Part shown: positions 24,939-33,869 of the stretch, piece after piece
Layout: every line of letters starts with the position of its first letter
Position numbering within the stretch: the first letter of the stretch is position 1
NCBI GenBank assembly: GCA_902596975.1
Contig: CACJWS010000012.1
Span: 1 to 37,057, forward strand
DNA: 37,057 nt
From: an uncultured Pelagibacteraceae bacterium
Lineage (GTDB): Bacteria > Pseudomonadota > Alphaproteobacteria > Pelagibacterales > Pelagibacteraceae
Direction: 5' to 3'
Notes under the pieces: generated by a model
Database searches by the model: none
What the model was told of the DNA's origin: nothing
Seen by the model: the letters and a program-made list of their open reading frames with translations, nothing else
Position numbers and translations under genes: made by a program

Positions 24939-25571
24939 ATGATTGCTCACGCAATAGTCTTTTATATATTTTCACTAATTGCAATTGTCTCTGCAATTAT
25001 GGTAACTGTTTCAAAAAACACGGTTAATTCAGTTTTTTTTTTAATATTGGACTTTATTAGTATTTCTTGCCTATTTATCATGATTGGTGCTGAATTTTTA
25101 GGAATGATAATGCTTATTGTGTATGTTGGAGCAGTGGCAGTATTATTTTTGTTTGTTGTTATGATGTTAAATGTTGCTCAACAAAAAAATGAATGGTTTA
25201 ATTCTAGTGGAAGAAGTTCTCATATTCCAATTGGTCTATTAGTAAGTATAATTATATTTTTTGAATTAATTATTGTTATAGGTGGATGGAAATATAAACC
25301 AGATTTATTAGATTCAATTGCGATTGAAATAAATACTGACTTAACAAATACTCAATCTTTAGGAAGCGTTATTTATACAGACTATATCCATTTATTTCAA
25401 TTATCTGGAATGGTTTTACTGGTAGCTATGATTGGAGCAATTGTATTGACCTTCAGACAGAGATCTGGAGTAAAAAGACAAAGTTACTTCAAACAAATTT
25501 CTAGAGGTAGAAAAGATGGTATTGAATTAGTTGATGTAGAAAATAATAAAGGAGTTAAAATAGATGCTTAG
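24939..25571 (+). CDS. nuoJ: NADH-quinone oxidoreductase subunit J
   Basis: ND6-type membrane subunit of complex I. It has 210 residues with five hydrophobic segments. The conserved third helix contains [22 protein letters not shown] at about 48-70, with the pi-bulge glycine/tyrosine region involved in coupling. The C-terminal tail after the last helix is basic ([14 protein letters not shown]) and then acidic. It overlaps nuoK by eight bases (ATGCTTAG). Confidence 0.97.
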   Translation: MIAHAIVFYIFSLIAIVSAIMVTVSKNTVNSVFFLILDFISISCLFIMIGAEFLGMIMLIVYVGAVAVLFLFVVMMLNVAQQKNEWFNSSGRSSHIPIGLLVSIIIFFELIIVIGGWKYKPDLLDSIAIEINTDLTNTQSLGSVIYTDYIHLFQLSGMVLLVAMIGAIVLTFRQRSGVKRQSYFKQISRGRKDGIELVDVENNKGVKIDA

Positions 25572-25875
25572 TATTGGTCTTGGACACTATTTAACTCTCG
25601 CTGCTATTATATTTACAATTGGTATTGTAGGTATTTTTCTAAATAGAAAAAATATTATCGTTATATTGATGAGTATTGAATTAATACTTTTAGCTGTAAA
25701 TATAAATTTAGTATCTTTTTCTATTTTTATTAACGACCTGAGTGGCCAGGTTTTCACATTATTCATATTAACAGTGGCAGCAGCTGAGGCTGCTATAGGA
25801 CTTGCAATTATTGTTGTTTATTACAGAAACTCCGGAACAATAAGAGTTGAAGAAATCGACAGATTGAAAGGGTAA
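25564..25875 (+). CDS. nuoK: NADH-quinone oxidoreductase subunit K
   Basis: ND4L-type membrane subunit, 103 residues, three transmembrane helices. The two buried glutamates of the proton path are present, in [12 protein letters not shown] (helix 2) and [12 protein letters not shown] (helix 3). The start overlaps the nuoJ stop by eight bases, and the stop directly abuts the nuoL start. Confidence 0.98.
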   Translation: MLSIGLGHYLTLAAIIFTIGIVGIFLNRKNIIVILMSIELILLAVNINLVSFSIFINDLSGQVFTLFILTVAAAEAAIGLAIIVVYYRNSGTIRVEEIDRLKG

Positions 25876-27789
25876 ATGGAATATTTAACATTATTTTTAC
25901 CTTTAATAGGTTCAATCATATCGGGTTTCTTTGGTAAAACTATTGGTGATAAATTATCTCAATTAATCACATGTGTTTTCGTTTCTATTTCTGCATTATT
26001 ATCTTTGTTCATATTTTTTAAAGTTGTTTCAACAGGATATGAGCATAATGCAATTATCGCAACTTGGATAAATTCGGGATCTTTAAATGTAAATTGGTCA
26101 ATTAAAGTTGATGCTCTTTCTGCAGTAATGTTAGTCGTAGTTACTCTAGTTTCTTCCTTAGTTCATATTTATTCTGTTGGTTACATGTCTCACGACCCAC
26201 ATAAACCAAGATTTATGTCCTATCTATCATTATTTACATTCGCTATGTTAACCTTAGTAACATCAGATAATTTTTTACAATTATTCTTTGGATGGGAAGG
26301 AGTTGGTCTTTGTTCGTACTTTTTAATTGGTTTTTGGTTTAAAAAAGAGACTGCTAATGCTGCAGCTATTAAAGCTTTTATAGTAAATAGAGTTGGAGAC
26401 TTTGGTTTTGCATTGGGAATTTTTTTAATATTTTATATTTTTGGCACAGTAAATTATGAAGAAGTTTTTCTTAAAATACCTGAAATTATAGATCAAAAAA
26501 TAAATTTTCTATCTTTTGAATTTAATACAATAGATTTAATCTGTTTACTGCTTTTTATTGGAGCAATGGGAAAGTCAGCACAATTTTTGCTTCATACATG
26601 GTTACCAGATGCCATGGAAGGCCCAACACCAGTATCTGCTTTAATTCATGCAGCCACAATGGTAACAGCAGGAGTTTTTTTAGTAGTTAGATGTTCCCCA
26701 ATTTATGAGTACTCAGATTTAGCTTTATCTGTAATTACATTAGTTGGAATGACTACAGCTTTTTTTGCAGCCACAGTTGCTTTAGTGCAAACAGATATAA
26801 AAAAAATTATCGCTTATTCTACATGTAGTCAATTGGGATACATGTTTTTTGCAGCAGGGGTGGGTGCATATAATGTTGCAATGTTTCATTTATTTACACA
26901 TGCTTTTTTTAAAGCTCTTCTTTTCTTAGGCTCTGGATCAGTAATTCATTCATTTAAAGATGAACAAGATGTTACTAAGATGGGAGGAGTATTTAGAAAA
27001 TTACCTTACACTTATGCATTAATGGTGATTGGAACTTTAGCTTTAACAGGATTTCCTTTCTTATCAGGTTTTTATTCTAAAGACGCAATAATTGAATTTG
27101 CTTATATAAGTGACACAAAATTTGGAATATATGCTGCCGGTATAGGCGTATTAACTGCTGTAATGACATCTATATACTCATGGAGATTAATATTTAAAAC
27201 TTTTCATGGAGATTATAAAAATAAAGATCTTAGTATTGATACAATGCACGAATCTCCATTAAGCATGATGTTACCTTTGGTATTATTAGCCGTTGGTGCA
27301 ATTTTTTCAGGATTTTTATTTAAAGAATTATTTATCGGTCATGATACAATGTATAATTTTTGGGGAGAGTCTATAAAATTTCTAGAACCTTTAGGAAAAG
27401 AACATCCTCCAACTTGGTTTTTGTTTTTAACTCCTACGTTAGTAGTACTAGCAATTCCATTGTCATTTTATCTATTTGTTAAAAATACTAAAATCGTAGA
27501 TGAAATAGTTTCTATAAACATGCCAGTTTACATTTTTCTCAAAAAAAAATGGTATTTTGACGAATTGTATGATCAAATTTTTATTAAACCTTCAAAAAAT
27601 TTTGGAATATTTCTTTGGAAAAAAATTGATGGATTAATAATCGATAAATTTGGACCAGATGGAATTTCGAATTTGGTAAAACTCTTTTCGTTTAAAGCAG
27701 TAAAGTTTCAATCAGGTTATATTTATCAGTATGCCTTCATAATGCTTCTAGGTTTTTCAATTCTATTAACTTTATTAATAGTAAAATAA
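25876..27789 (+). CDS. nuoL: NADH-quinone oxidoreductase subunit L
   Basis: ND5-type antiporter-like subunit at the far end of the membrane arm, one of the proton-pumping modules, with the long lateral helix at its C-terminus. It has 637 residues and about 16 hydrophobic segments. Conserved marks are the glutamate in FFGWEGVGLCSYFLIGFW (near 140), LLHTWLPDAMEGPTPVSALIHAATMVTAG (near 235-265), KKIIAYSTCSQLGYMFFA with the channel lysine, and HAFFKALLFLGSG. The spacing to nuoM is one base. Confidence 0.98.
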   Translation: MEYLTLFLPLIGSIISGFFGKTIGDKLSQLITCVFVSISALLSLFIFFKVVSTGYEHNAIIATWINSGSLNVNWSIKVDALSAVMLVVVTLVSSLVHIYSVGYMSHDPHKPRFMSYLSLFTFAMLTLVTSDNFLQLFFGWEGVGLCSYFLIGFWFKKETANAAAIKAFIVNRVGDFGFALGIFLIFYIFGTVNYEEVFLKIPEIIDQKINFLSFEFNTIDLICLLLFIGAMGKSAQFLLHTWLPDAMEGPTPVSALIHAATMVTAGVFLVVRCSPIYEYSDLALSVITLVGMTTAFFAATVALVQTDIKKIIAYSTCSQLGYMFFAAGVGAYNVAMFHLFTHAFFKALLFLGSGSVIHSFKDEQDVTKMGGVFRKLPYTYALMVIGTLALTGFPFLSGFYSKDAIIEFAYISDTKFGIYAAGIGVLTAVMTSIYSWRLIFKTFHGDYKNKDLSIDTMHESPLSMMLPLVLLAVGAIFSGFLFKELFIGHDTMYNFWGESIKFLEPLGKEHPPTWFLFLTPTLVVLAIPLSFYLFVKNTKIVDEIVSINMPVYIFLKKKWYFDELYDQIFIKPSKNFGIFLWKKIDGLIIDKFGPDGISNLVKLFSFKAVKFQSGYIYQYAFIMLLGFSILLTLLIVK

Positions 27790-27790
27790 T

Positions 27791-29287
27791 ATGAATTTTC
27801 CAATTCTATCATCATTAATTTTACTTCCAACAATAGGAGCTTTATTTATATTTTTTGTTAGATCGTCTAATTCTCAATATCAAAGTAGTAAATATGTTGC
27901 CCTTTTTATAACTTTAGCAAATTTTTTCTTGTCTTTATATCTATGGATTGTTTTTGATAAATCTATAGTTAACTTTCAGTTCGTTGAAGAAAGAGAATGG
28001 ATTTCAGGATTTGTTAATTATAAAGTAGGTGTAGACGGGATATCAATTTTATTTATTTTACTTACCACATTTATTACTCCAATTTGTGTAATAACTGTAA
28101 ATGCAACTATCAAAAATAGATTAAAAGATTTTTTAATAGCAATCTTGATACTTGAAACATTTATGATTGGTGTCTTTTGCTCGTTGGACCTAGTTGTATT
28201 TTATTTATTTTTTGAAGCCGGTCTTATACCAATGTTTTTAATTATTGGTATATGGGGTGGAGAAAGAAGAGTTTATTCAGCATTTAAATTCTTTTTATAT
28301 ACTTTGCTAGGTTCAGTTTTAATGCTGGTTGCTATTATATCAATATATTGGATAACTGGTACAACTGATGTTATTAAGTTATATGAATTGGGTATCGACG
28401 CTAAGTACCAAAATTTATTATGGCTAGCATTTTTTAGTTCCTTTGCTGTTAAAACACCAATGTGGCCAGTGCATACATGGTTACCAGATGCTCATGTAGA
28501 GGCACCAACCGCTGGTTCAGTTTTACTAGCTGCAATACTTTTAAAAATGGCTGGATATGGATTTATAAGGTTTTCTCTAGGTTTGTTTCCAGATGCTTCA
28601 TTATATTTTGTTCCTTTAGTTTACACACTTAGTTTGATAGCGATTATTTATACATCACTAGTAGCCTTAATGCAGGAAGATATGAAAAAACTAATAGCTT
28701 ATTCATCCGTAGCTCATATGGGATTTGTAACACTAGGTATTTTCACAATGACACAGCAAGGAATAGAGGGAAGTATTTTCCAAATGATAAGTCATGGTTT
28801 GGTATCTGCAGCATTATTTTTATGTGTTGGAGTTGTTTACGATAGACTTCATACTAGACTTATAAATAGATATGGAGGCTTAGTTTCTATAATGCCAAAG
28901 TACGCAATAGTTTTTATGGTTTTTACTTTAGGAGCCCTTGGATTACCTGGAACAAGTGGTTTTATTGGTGAATTTTTAGTTTTAATGGGTGCATTTAAAA
29001 AGAATATACTTGTAGCAACGATTGCAAGTCTAGGGGTGATCTTGGGGGCGGCATATATGCTTTGGTTATATAAGAGAATTATCTTTGGAAAATTAATTAA
29101 TGAAGATGTAAAAAAAATGGTTGATTTAAAAAGATTTGAAATTGTTACATTATGGCTTTTAGTATTACCGATTATATTTTTCGGTTTTTATCCAGAACCT
29201 TTAATTAACTCTATAGAGGTATCAGTTGCAAACATGATAGATATGAATGATTTAGACAAGATTAATAAATTAGCATTAGGCGATTAA
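27791..29287 (+). CDS. nuoM: NADH-quinone oxidoreductase subunit M
   Basis: ND4-type antiporter-like proton-pumping subunit. It has 498 residues with about 14 helices. Visible marks are FFEAGLIPMFLIIGIWGG with the channel glutamate near 140, the VKTPMWPVHTWLPDAHVEAPTAGSV segment with the lysine and histidine of the half-channels, and KKLIAYSSVAHMGFVTLG. It overlaps nuoN by one base (TAATG). Confidence 0.98.
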   Translation: MNFPILSSLILLPTIGALFIFFVRSSNSQYQSSKYVALFITLANFFLSLYLWIVFDKSIVNFQFVEEREWISGFVNYKVGVDGISILFILLTTFITPICVITVNATIKNRLKDFLIAILILETFMIGVFCSLDLVVFYLFFEAGLIPMFLIIGIWGGERRVYSAFKFFLYTLLGSVLMLVAIISIYWITGTTDVIKLYELGIDAKYQNLLWLAFFSSFAVKTPMWPVHTWLPDAHVEAPTAGSVLLAAILLKMAGYGFIRFSLGLFPDASLYFVPLVYTLSLIAIIYTSLVALMQEDMKKLIAYSSVAHMGFVTLGIFTMTQQGIEGSIFQMISHGLVSAALFLCVGVVYDRLHTRLINRYGGLVSIMPKYAIVFMVFTLGALGLPGTSGFIGEFLVLMGAFKKNILVATIASLGVILGAAYMLWLYKRIIFGKLINEDVKKMVDLKRFEIVTLWLLVLPIIFFGFYPEPLINSIEVSVANMIDMNDLDKINKLALGD

Positions 29288-30702
29288 TGGAAAATCTACA
29301 ACTTATAATTCCAGAGTTATTTATATCAATAATGATTATGTTTTTATTAATATTTGGGGTATTTAAGAAAAATAGTTCTCAACTAGTTTATAATTTAACA
29401 ACAGTAAGTTTAGTTGCTGCTTTAGCATTAATAATTAATTTAGACACGCAAATTCAATCATCATTATTCAATAATAGTTACAATATAGATAGTTTAGCTA
29501 GATTTATGAAAATTCTTTTAATTTTGTCTGGGATTTTTGTAATGCTGTCATCATCAAAATACATTCAGATTAGTAAAATTAGAAAAATTGAATATCCAAT
29601 TCTTATTTTATGCTCAATCTTAGGCATGATGGTGATGATTAGTTCAAATGATCTTATTGTTTTTTACATGGGATTAGAATTGCAATCATTAGCATTATAT
29701 GTATTAGCATCATTTAATAGAGATAATTTACTATCAACAGAATCTGGATTAAAATATTTTGTTTTAAGTGCTCTTTCATCTGGACTTTTATTATATGGGT
29801 GTTCACTTATTTATGGTTTTTCAGAAACGACAAATTTTAATCAAATTATGGTTAATACAAAAGAAATAGAATACGGATTAACTTTTGGAATAGTATTTAT
29901 TTTAGTTGGATTAGCTTTTAAAATTTCTGCTGTTCCTTTCCATATGTGGGCACCTGATGTTTATCAAGGTTCACCAACATCTGTAACAGTCTTATTCGCA
30001 TTACTTCCAAAAATTGCTGCATTAACCGTATTTATTAGATTTTTATACATTCCTTTTTATGAATTAGGTGATCAGTGGCAAATGATAATTATATTTTTGT
30101 CTATTGCATCAATGGTATTCGGAGCTGTAGCAGCAATTGGTCAAAAAAATCTAAAAAGACTAATAGCCTACAGCTCAATTAGTCATATGGGATACGCTCT
30201 TGCAGGTTTATCTACAGGTACAACTCAAGGTGTGCAGAGCTCTATTACATATATAACAATTTATCTTGTCATGAATTTAGCGTTTTTTAGTTGTTTGTTT
30301 ATGCTTAAGCGAAACGATGAATATTATGAGAACATAGATGATTTATCGGGTCTTTCAAAAAATCATCCGTTATTGTCATTATCATTGCTTGTTGTGCTAT
30401 TCTCTTTAGCGGGAATACCTCCACTAGCTGGTTTTTTTGCAAAATTCTATATTTTTGTAGCTGTAATAAATGAAAAAATGTATTTTTTAGCAATAGTTGG
30501 ACTGCTAGCAACAGTAATCGCTGCTTTTTATTATCTAAGAATAATCAAAATTATATATTTCGATCCAGAAAAAGAAAAATTTGAATCGAAACATAATTTA
30601 GGTTTAAAATTTACACTATTAGCATCAACTTTTTTCATTCTTGCTTACTTTATATATCCAAGTGGAATAGTAGATATAATTTCACAAATAAACATTAATT
30701 AA
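29287..30702 (+). CDS. nuoN: NADH-quinone oxidoreductase subunit N
   Basis: ND2-type antiporter-like proton-pumping subunit, last of the nuo set, 471 residues and about 14 helices. Marks are FYMGLELQSLALYVLASF with the channel glutamate near 130, the FKISAVPFHMWAPDVYQGSPTSVT segment and KNLKRLIAYSSISHMGYALAG. Its stop overlaps the birA start by one base, so the downstream birA-coaX-rnj run is probably part of the same transcript. Confidence 0.98.
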   Translation: MENLQLIIPELFISIMIMFLLIFGVFKKNSSQLVYNLTTVSLVAALALIINLDTQIQSSLFNNSYNIDSLARFMKILLILSGIFVMLSSSKYIQISKIRKIEYPILILCSILGMMVMISSNDLIVFYMGLELQSLALYVLASFNRDNLLSTESGLKYFVLSALSSGLLLYGCSLIYGFSETTNFNQIMVNTKEIEYGLTFGIVFILVGLAFKISAVPFHMWAPDVYQGSPTSVTVLFALLPKIAALTVFIRFLYIPFYELGDQWQMIIIFLSIASMVFGAVAAIGQKNLKRLIAYSSISHMGYALAGLSTGTTQGVQSSITYITIYLVMNLAFFSCLFMLKRNDEYYENIDDLSGLSKNHPLLSLSLLVVLFSLAGIPPLAGFFAKFYIFVAVINEKMYFLAIVGLLATVIAAFYYLRIIKIIYFDPEKEKFESKHNLGLKFTLLASTFFILAYFIYPSGIVDIISQININ

Positions 30703-31220
30703 TGAAACTCAAAATATATTCTTATAAGGGTGTCAAAAGCACTAATGATACAGCAATAAGATTAATCAAACAAAACATAAAACAAGGTATAGTTACTAGC
30801 GATATCCAGACTAATGGAAAAGGACAAAGGGGAAAAAAATGGGTTTCTAGAAGTGGAAATATTTTTATTTCAATTTTTTTTCCTATTAGCGAAAGTTTAA
30901 ATTTAAAAAAAATTACATTTTTAAATCTTAAAATAATAAAAAATATTTTAAAAAATATTGTTCCATATAAAATCAATATTAAACTACCAAATGATTTAAA
31001 AATAATGAATAAAAAGGTATGCGGTATTCTTCAAGAAATAATTTATTATAATGAAATTAAATTTCTAATTATTGGAGTAGGTATTAATATAAAAAGTAGT
31101 CCAACAATAAAAGAATATGAAACTACTTATATAAATAAATATAATAATAAAATTAATAAATCTAAAATTATAAATTTTATAAAAAATGACTTTGAAAAAA
31201 AATATTCTTATTATGTCTAA
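30702..31220 (+). CDS. birA: Biotin-[acetyl-CoA-carboxylase] ligase, minimal form
   Basis: Attaches biotin to the carrier protein of biotin-dependent carboxylases through biotinyl-AMP. The catalytic core is readable: STNDTA near 13, the adenylate loop GKGQRGKKW at 40-47, LPNDLKI (the KWPND equivalent) at 95-101, and KVCGILQE with the conserved lysine (K105) and glycine, then IIGVGINI. It is only 172 residues: there is no N-terminal DNA-binding domain, so no repressor role, and the C-terminal SH3-like domain seems absent or very short. The reading frame is extremely AT-rich even for this genome. It overlaps nuoN by one base and coaX by eight. Confidence 0.9.
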   Translation: MKLKIYSYKGVKSTNDTAIRLIKQNIKQGIVTSDIQTNGKGQRGKKWVSRSGNIFISIFFPISESLNLKKITFLNLKIIKNILKNIVPYKINIKLPNDLKIMNKKVCGILQEIIYYNEIKFLIIGVGINIKSSPTIKEYETTYINKYNNKINKSKIINFIKNDFEKKYSYYV

Positions 31221-31968
31221 TTTTTACATTATTGGAGATATTGGAAATACAGATATAAAAATCTGTGTATATAAAAATAAAAATATTGTCAAAAAAATCA
31301 GACTATCTACGAATAAAGTCAATTTAAAATATTTAAAAAAAAATTTAAATGTTTTGAGAAAATATGATAAAAAATTAAAACAAATTTTATTCTGCTCCGT
31401 TGTTCCTAACTGTTACAAGAAAATTAAAAATTATTTTAATTTATATTTTAATACAAATTGTAACGAGTTAAAAAATCTTAATTTAAGTAAATTATTAAGT
31501 ATAAAAGTTAATAGAAAACAAATTGGCTCTGATAGGTTAGCTAATGCAATATCAGTAATTGACAACAAAAATAATTATATTGTAGTAGATTTTGGAACAG
31601 CAACTAATTTTGATGTAATCTCAGCAAATAGTTATAACGGAGGGGTAATTGCTCCTGGAATAAATTTATCATTAGAAAATTTATCAAAAAAAGCATTTTT
31701 AATACCTAATGTAAAATTTAAAAAATCAAATAATGTTGTAGGTAAAAATACTATAAGTGCAATTAATTCAGGATTTTTCTTCGGTTATTCTGGTCTGATT
31801 GACAATATAATTCATTCCATTATTAAACAAACCAAAAAAAAATATAAAATAATATTTACTGGTGGACTAGCAAAAATGTTTAAAAATTCTTTAAAACTAA
31901 GAGTAAAAATAAAGTCCAATTTAACTACTGATGGAGTTTTAAAGGCTGCTATTTATTTAAATAAATGA
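31213..31968 (+). CDS. coaX: Type III pantothenate kinase
   Basis: Phosphorylates pantothenate in the first step of coenzyme A synthesis. The ASKHA-fold CoaX marks are present: GDIGNTDIKI near residue 6, CSVVPN, GSDRLANAI, VDFGTATNFDVI with the nucleotide-binding GTAT, GGVIAPGINLSLENL, SGFFFGYSGLID and FTGGLAK. I use ATG 31213, which gives 251 residues starting directly at the first strand and an 8-base overlap with birA (ATGTCTAA); an in-frame ATG 27 bases upstream would add nine residues not expected in the family. It is a common neighbour of birA and of nuoN in alphaproteobacteria. Confidence 0.93.
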   Translation: MSNFYIIGDIGNTDIKICVYKNKNIVKKIRLSTNKVNLKYLKKNLNVLRKYDKKLKQILFCSVVPNCYKKIKNYFNLYFNTNCNELKNLNLSKLLSIKVNRKQIGSDRLANAISVIDNKNNYIVVDFGTATNFDVISANSYNGGVIAPGINLSLENLSKKAFLIPNVKFKKSNNVVGKNTISAINSGFFFGYSGLIDNIIHSIIKQTKKKYKIIFTGGLAKMFKNSLKLRVKIKSNLTTDGVLKAAIYLNK

Positions 31969-33623
31969 AAGAAGAATTAATTTTTTGCCCTTTAGGGGGA
32001 TCTGGAGAAATTGGGATGAATATGAATTTGTTCGCCTATGGAAATCCAGATAATAGAAAATGGATAATTGTAGATATAGGAGTTACTTTTGCAGATGATG
32101 CAATTCCTGGAGTTGATTTAATATATCCTGACCCTGGATTTATTGTTGATAAAAAAGATGACTTATTAGGTATTGTTCTAACTCATGCACATGAAGATCA
32201 TATTGGTGCAATTGCTCATATATGGCCAAAACTAAAATGTAAAATATTTGCTACTCCATTTACATCAGTGTTAATTTCAGAAAAATTTAAGGAAAAAAAA
32301 ATTGATGTAACAGGATATCTAGAAGTTGTTCAGTTAAATAGCATTGTAGATTTAAGTCCTTTTAAAATAGAATTTGTTACATTAACACATTCTATACTAG
32401 AACCTAATGGACTAAAAATTGAAACACCTGTTGGAAATATATTACACACTGGTGATTGGAAGTGTGATCCAGATCCATTAACTGGAGACAATATGAATTC
32501 AAAAAGATTAAAAGAAATTGGTGAAGAAGGTGTTTTGACAATGATATGTGACTCAACAAACGTATTTAGTGCAGGAAGAGCAGGATCTGAGCTCGATGTA
32601 AGAAAAAATATGCTTAAGATAATGGAAAGATTAAAGAAAAGGATAATTATTACTTCTTTCGCTTCAAATGTAGCTAGAATGGAGTCTGCCTTTTATTGTG
32701 CTGAAAAAACAGGTAGGCAAATTGCTTTGGTGGGCCGTTCAATGCATAGAATTTATAAAGCTGCTAGGCAATGTGGTTACTTGCAAAATGTTATTGAACC
32801 ACTTGATGCAAGAGATGCAAAAAATATTTCAAGAGAAAAAATTGTTTACTTATGTACTGGTAGCCAAGGAGAACCCATGGGTGCGATGAACCGTATTTCA
32901 AATTATACACATCCAGATGTTTTTGTTGAGAGAGGGGACGCAGTTATATTTTCTTCAAAAATTATTCCAGGTAATGAAAAAAAATTATATAAACTTCACA
33001 ATCAATTAGTTAGAGAAGGTATAGAAGTAATTTCTGAAGATAGTGAATTTATTCATGTATCAGGACATCCAAATAGAGAAGATTTAAAGGATATGTATGA
33101 CTGGATAAAACCAAGATCAGTCATACCTGTTCATGGTGAACATAGACATATGATTGAACACATAAATTTTGCTAAAGAAATGCAAGTCCCATATCCTGTT
33201 AGAGTAGAAAATGGTGATATAGTTAGAATTTATCCAGGTGATAAACCTGAAGTGTATGATAAAGCTCCAAGTGGAAGACTTTACGTAGATGGTTCTATAA
33301 GTGTTGAAGAAGACGCCCAATCTATCAAAGAGAGAAAAAATTTATCTACCAACGGATTAATAGAAGCTACATTAGTAATCACTCCAAATGGTAATATTCA
33401 CAACAAACCTTTATTAACTTTTAGAGGTTTACCTATATACGAAAAAGATGAATTTACATTTAATCTTGAAGAGGAAATTGAAAAAACAGCAAAAACTTTT
33501 TCTTTAAATAATAAAAAGCAAGAATCTAATTTAATTGATGCTCTTAAAATAACTTGTAGAAAGTACACAAAAGAAAAATTAGGAAAAAGACCTTACACAA
33601 ATATAAATTTAGTGAGGATTTAA
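31965..33623 (+). CDS. rnj: Ribonuclease J
   Basis: Metallo-beta-lactamase/beta-CASP ribonuclease with 5'-to-3' exonuclease and endonuclease activity, acting in RNA processing and decay. The zinc site is in THAHEDHIGAI (residues about 73-83) and HTGDWKCDPDP. The beta-CASP part contains VSGHPNREDL and the final IPVHGEHRH motif (about 380-392). A C-terminal domain covers about 450-552. At 552 residues the length is typical. The start overlaps coaX by four bases (ATGA). The protein is relevant to the neighbouring tRNA-linked transcripts, whose maturation needs RNases, though no specific link is shown. Confidence 0.95.
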   Translation: MKEELIFCPLGGSGEIGMNMNLFAYGNPDNRKWIIVDIGVTFADDAIPGVDLIYPDPGFIVDKKDDLLGIVLTHAHEDHIGAIAHIWPKLKCKIFATPFTSVLISEKFKEKKIDVTGYLEVVQLNSIVDLSPFKIEFVTLTHSILEPNGLKIETPVGNILHTGDWKCDPDPLTGDNMNSKRLKEIGEEGVLTMICDSTNVFSAGRAGSELDVRKNMLKIMERLKKRIIITSFASNVARMESAFYCAEKTGRQIALVGRSMHRIYKAARQCGYLQNVIEPLDARDAKNISREKIVYLCTGSQGEPMGAMNRISNYTHPDVFVERGDAVIFSSKIIPGNEKKLYKLHNQLVREGIEVISEDSEFIHVSGHPNREDLKDMYDWIKPRSVIPVHGEHRHMIEHINFAKEMQVPYPVRVENGDIVRIYPGDKPEVYDKAPSGRLYVDGSISVEEDAQSIKERKNLSTNGLIEATLVITPNGNIHNKPLLTFRGLPIYEKDEFTFNLEEEIEKTAKTFSLNNKKQESNLIDALKITCRKYTKEKLGKRPYTNINLVRI

Positions 33624-33869
33624 TTGAGTATTACAGGCTCAATAGTTGTATATGTGTGCTTGTGGTGGATAGTTTTTTTTGCCATTCTACCTTTAGATGT
33701 TAATCGTGAAAAAAAGGGAAATATAGAGGGAGTTGACCCTGGGGCCCCAGAAAATCCAAAAATAACTAAAAAAATAATTTATTGTACTTTAATTACGTCT
33801 GGTATTTTTATAGTTATATATCTATTAGTAATTAATGAAATTTTAAATTTACGTAACTTTTTAAATTAA
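33624..33869 (+). CDS. DUF1467 family membrane protein
   Basis: An 81-residue protein with two transmembrane helices (about 4-22 and 53-75). Between them lies a loop with DPGAPENPKITKK, the pattern of DUF1467 proteins, which are found next to proS or rnj in many alphaproteobacteria; their function is unknown. The WWIVFFAILPL segment is family-typical. The start is TTG immediately after the rnj stop; no ATG is available before the first helix. The stop overlaps proS by one base (TAATG). Confidence 0.85.
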   Translation: MSITGSIVVYVCLWWIVFFAILPLDVNREKKGNIEGVDPGAPENPKITKKIIYCTLITSGIFIVIYLLVINEILNLRNFLN

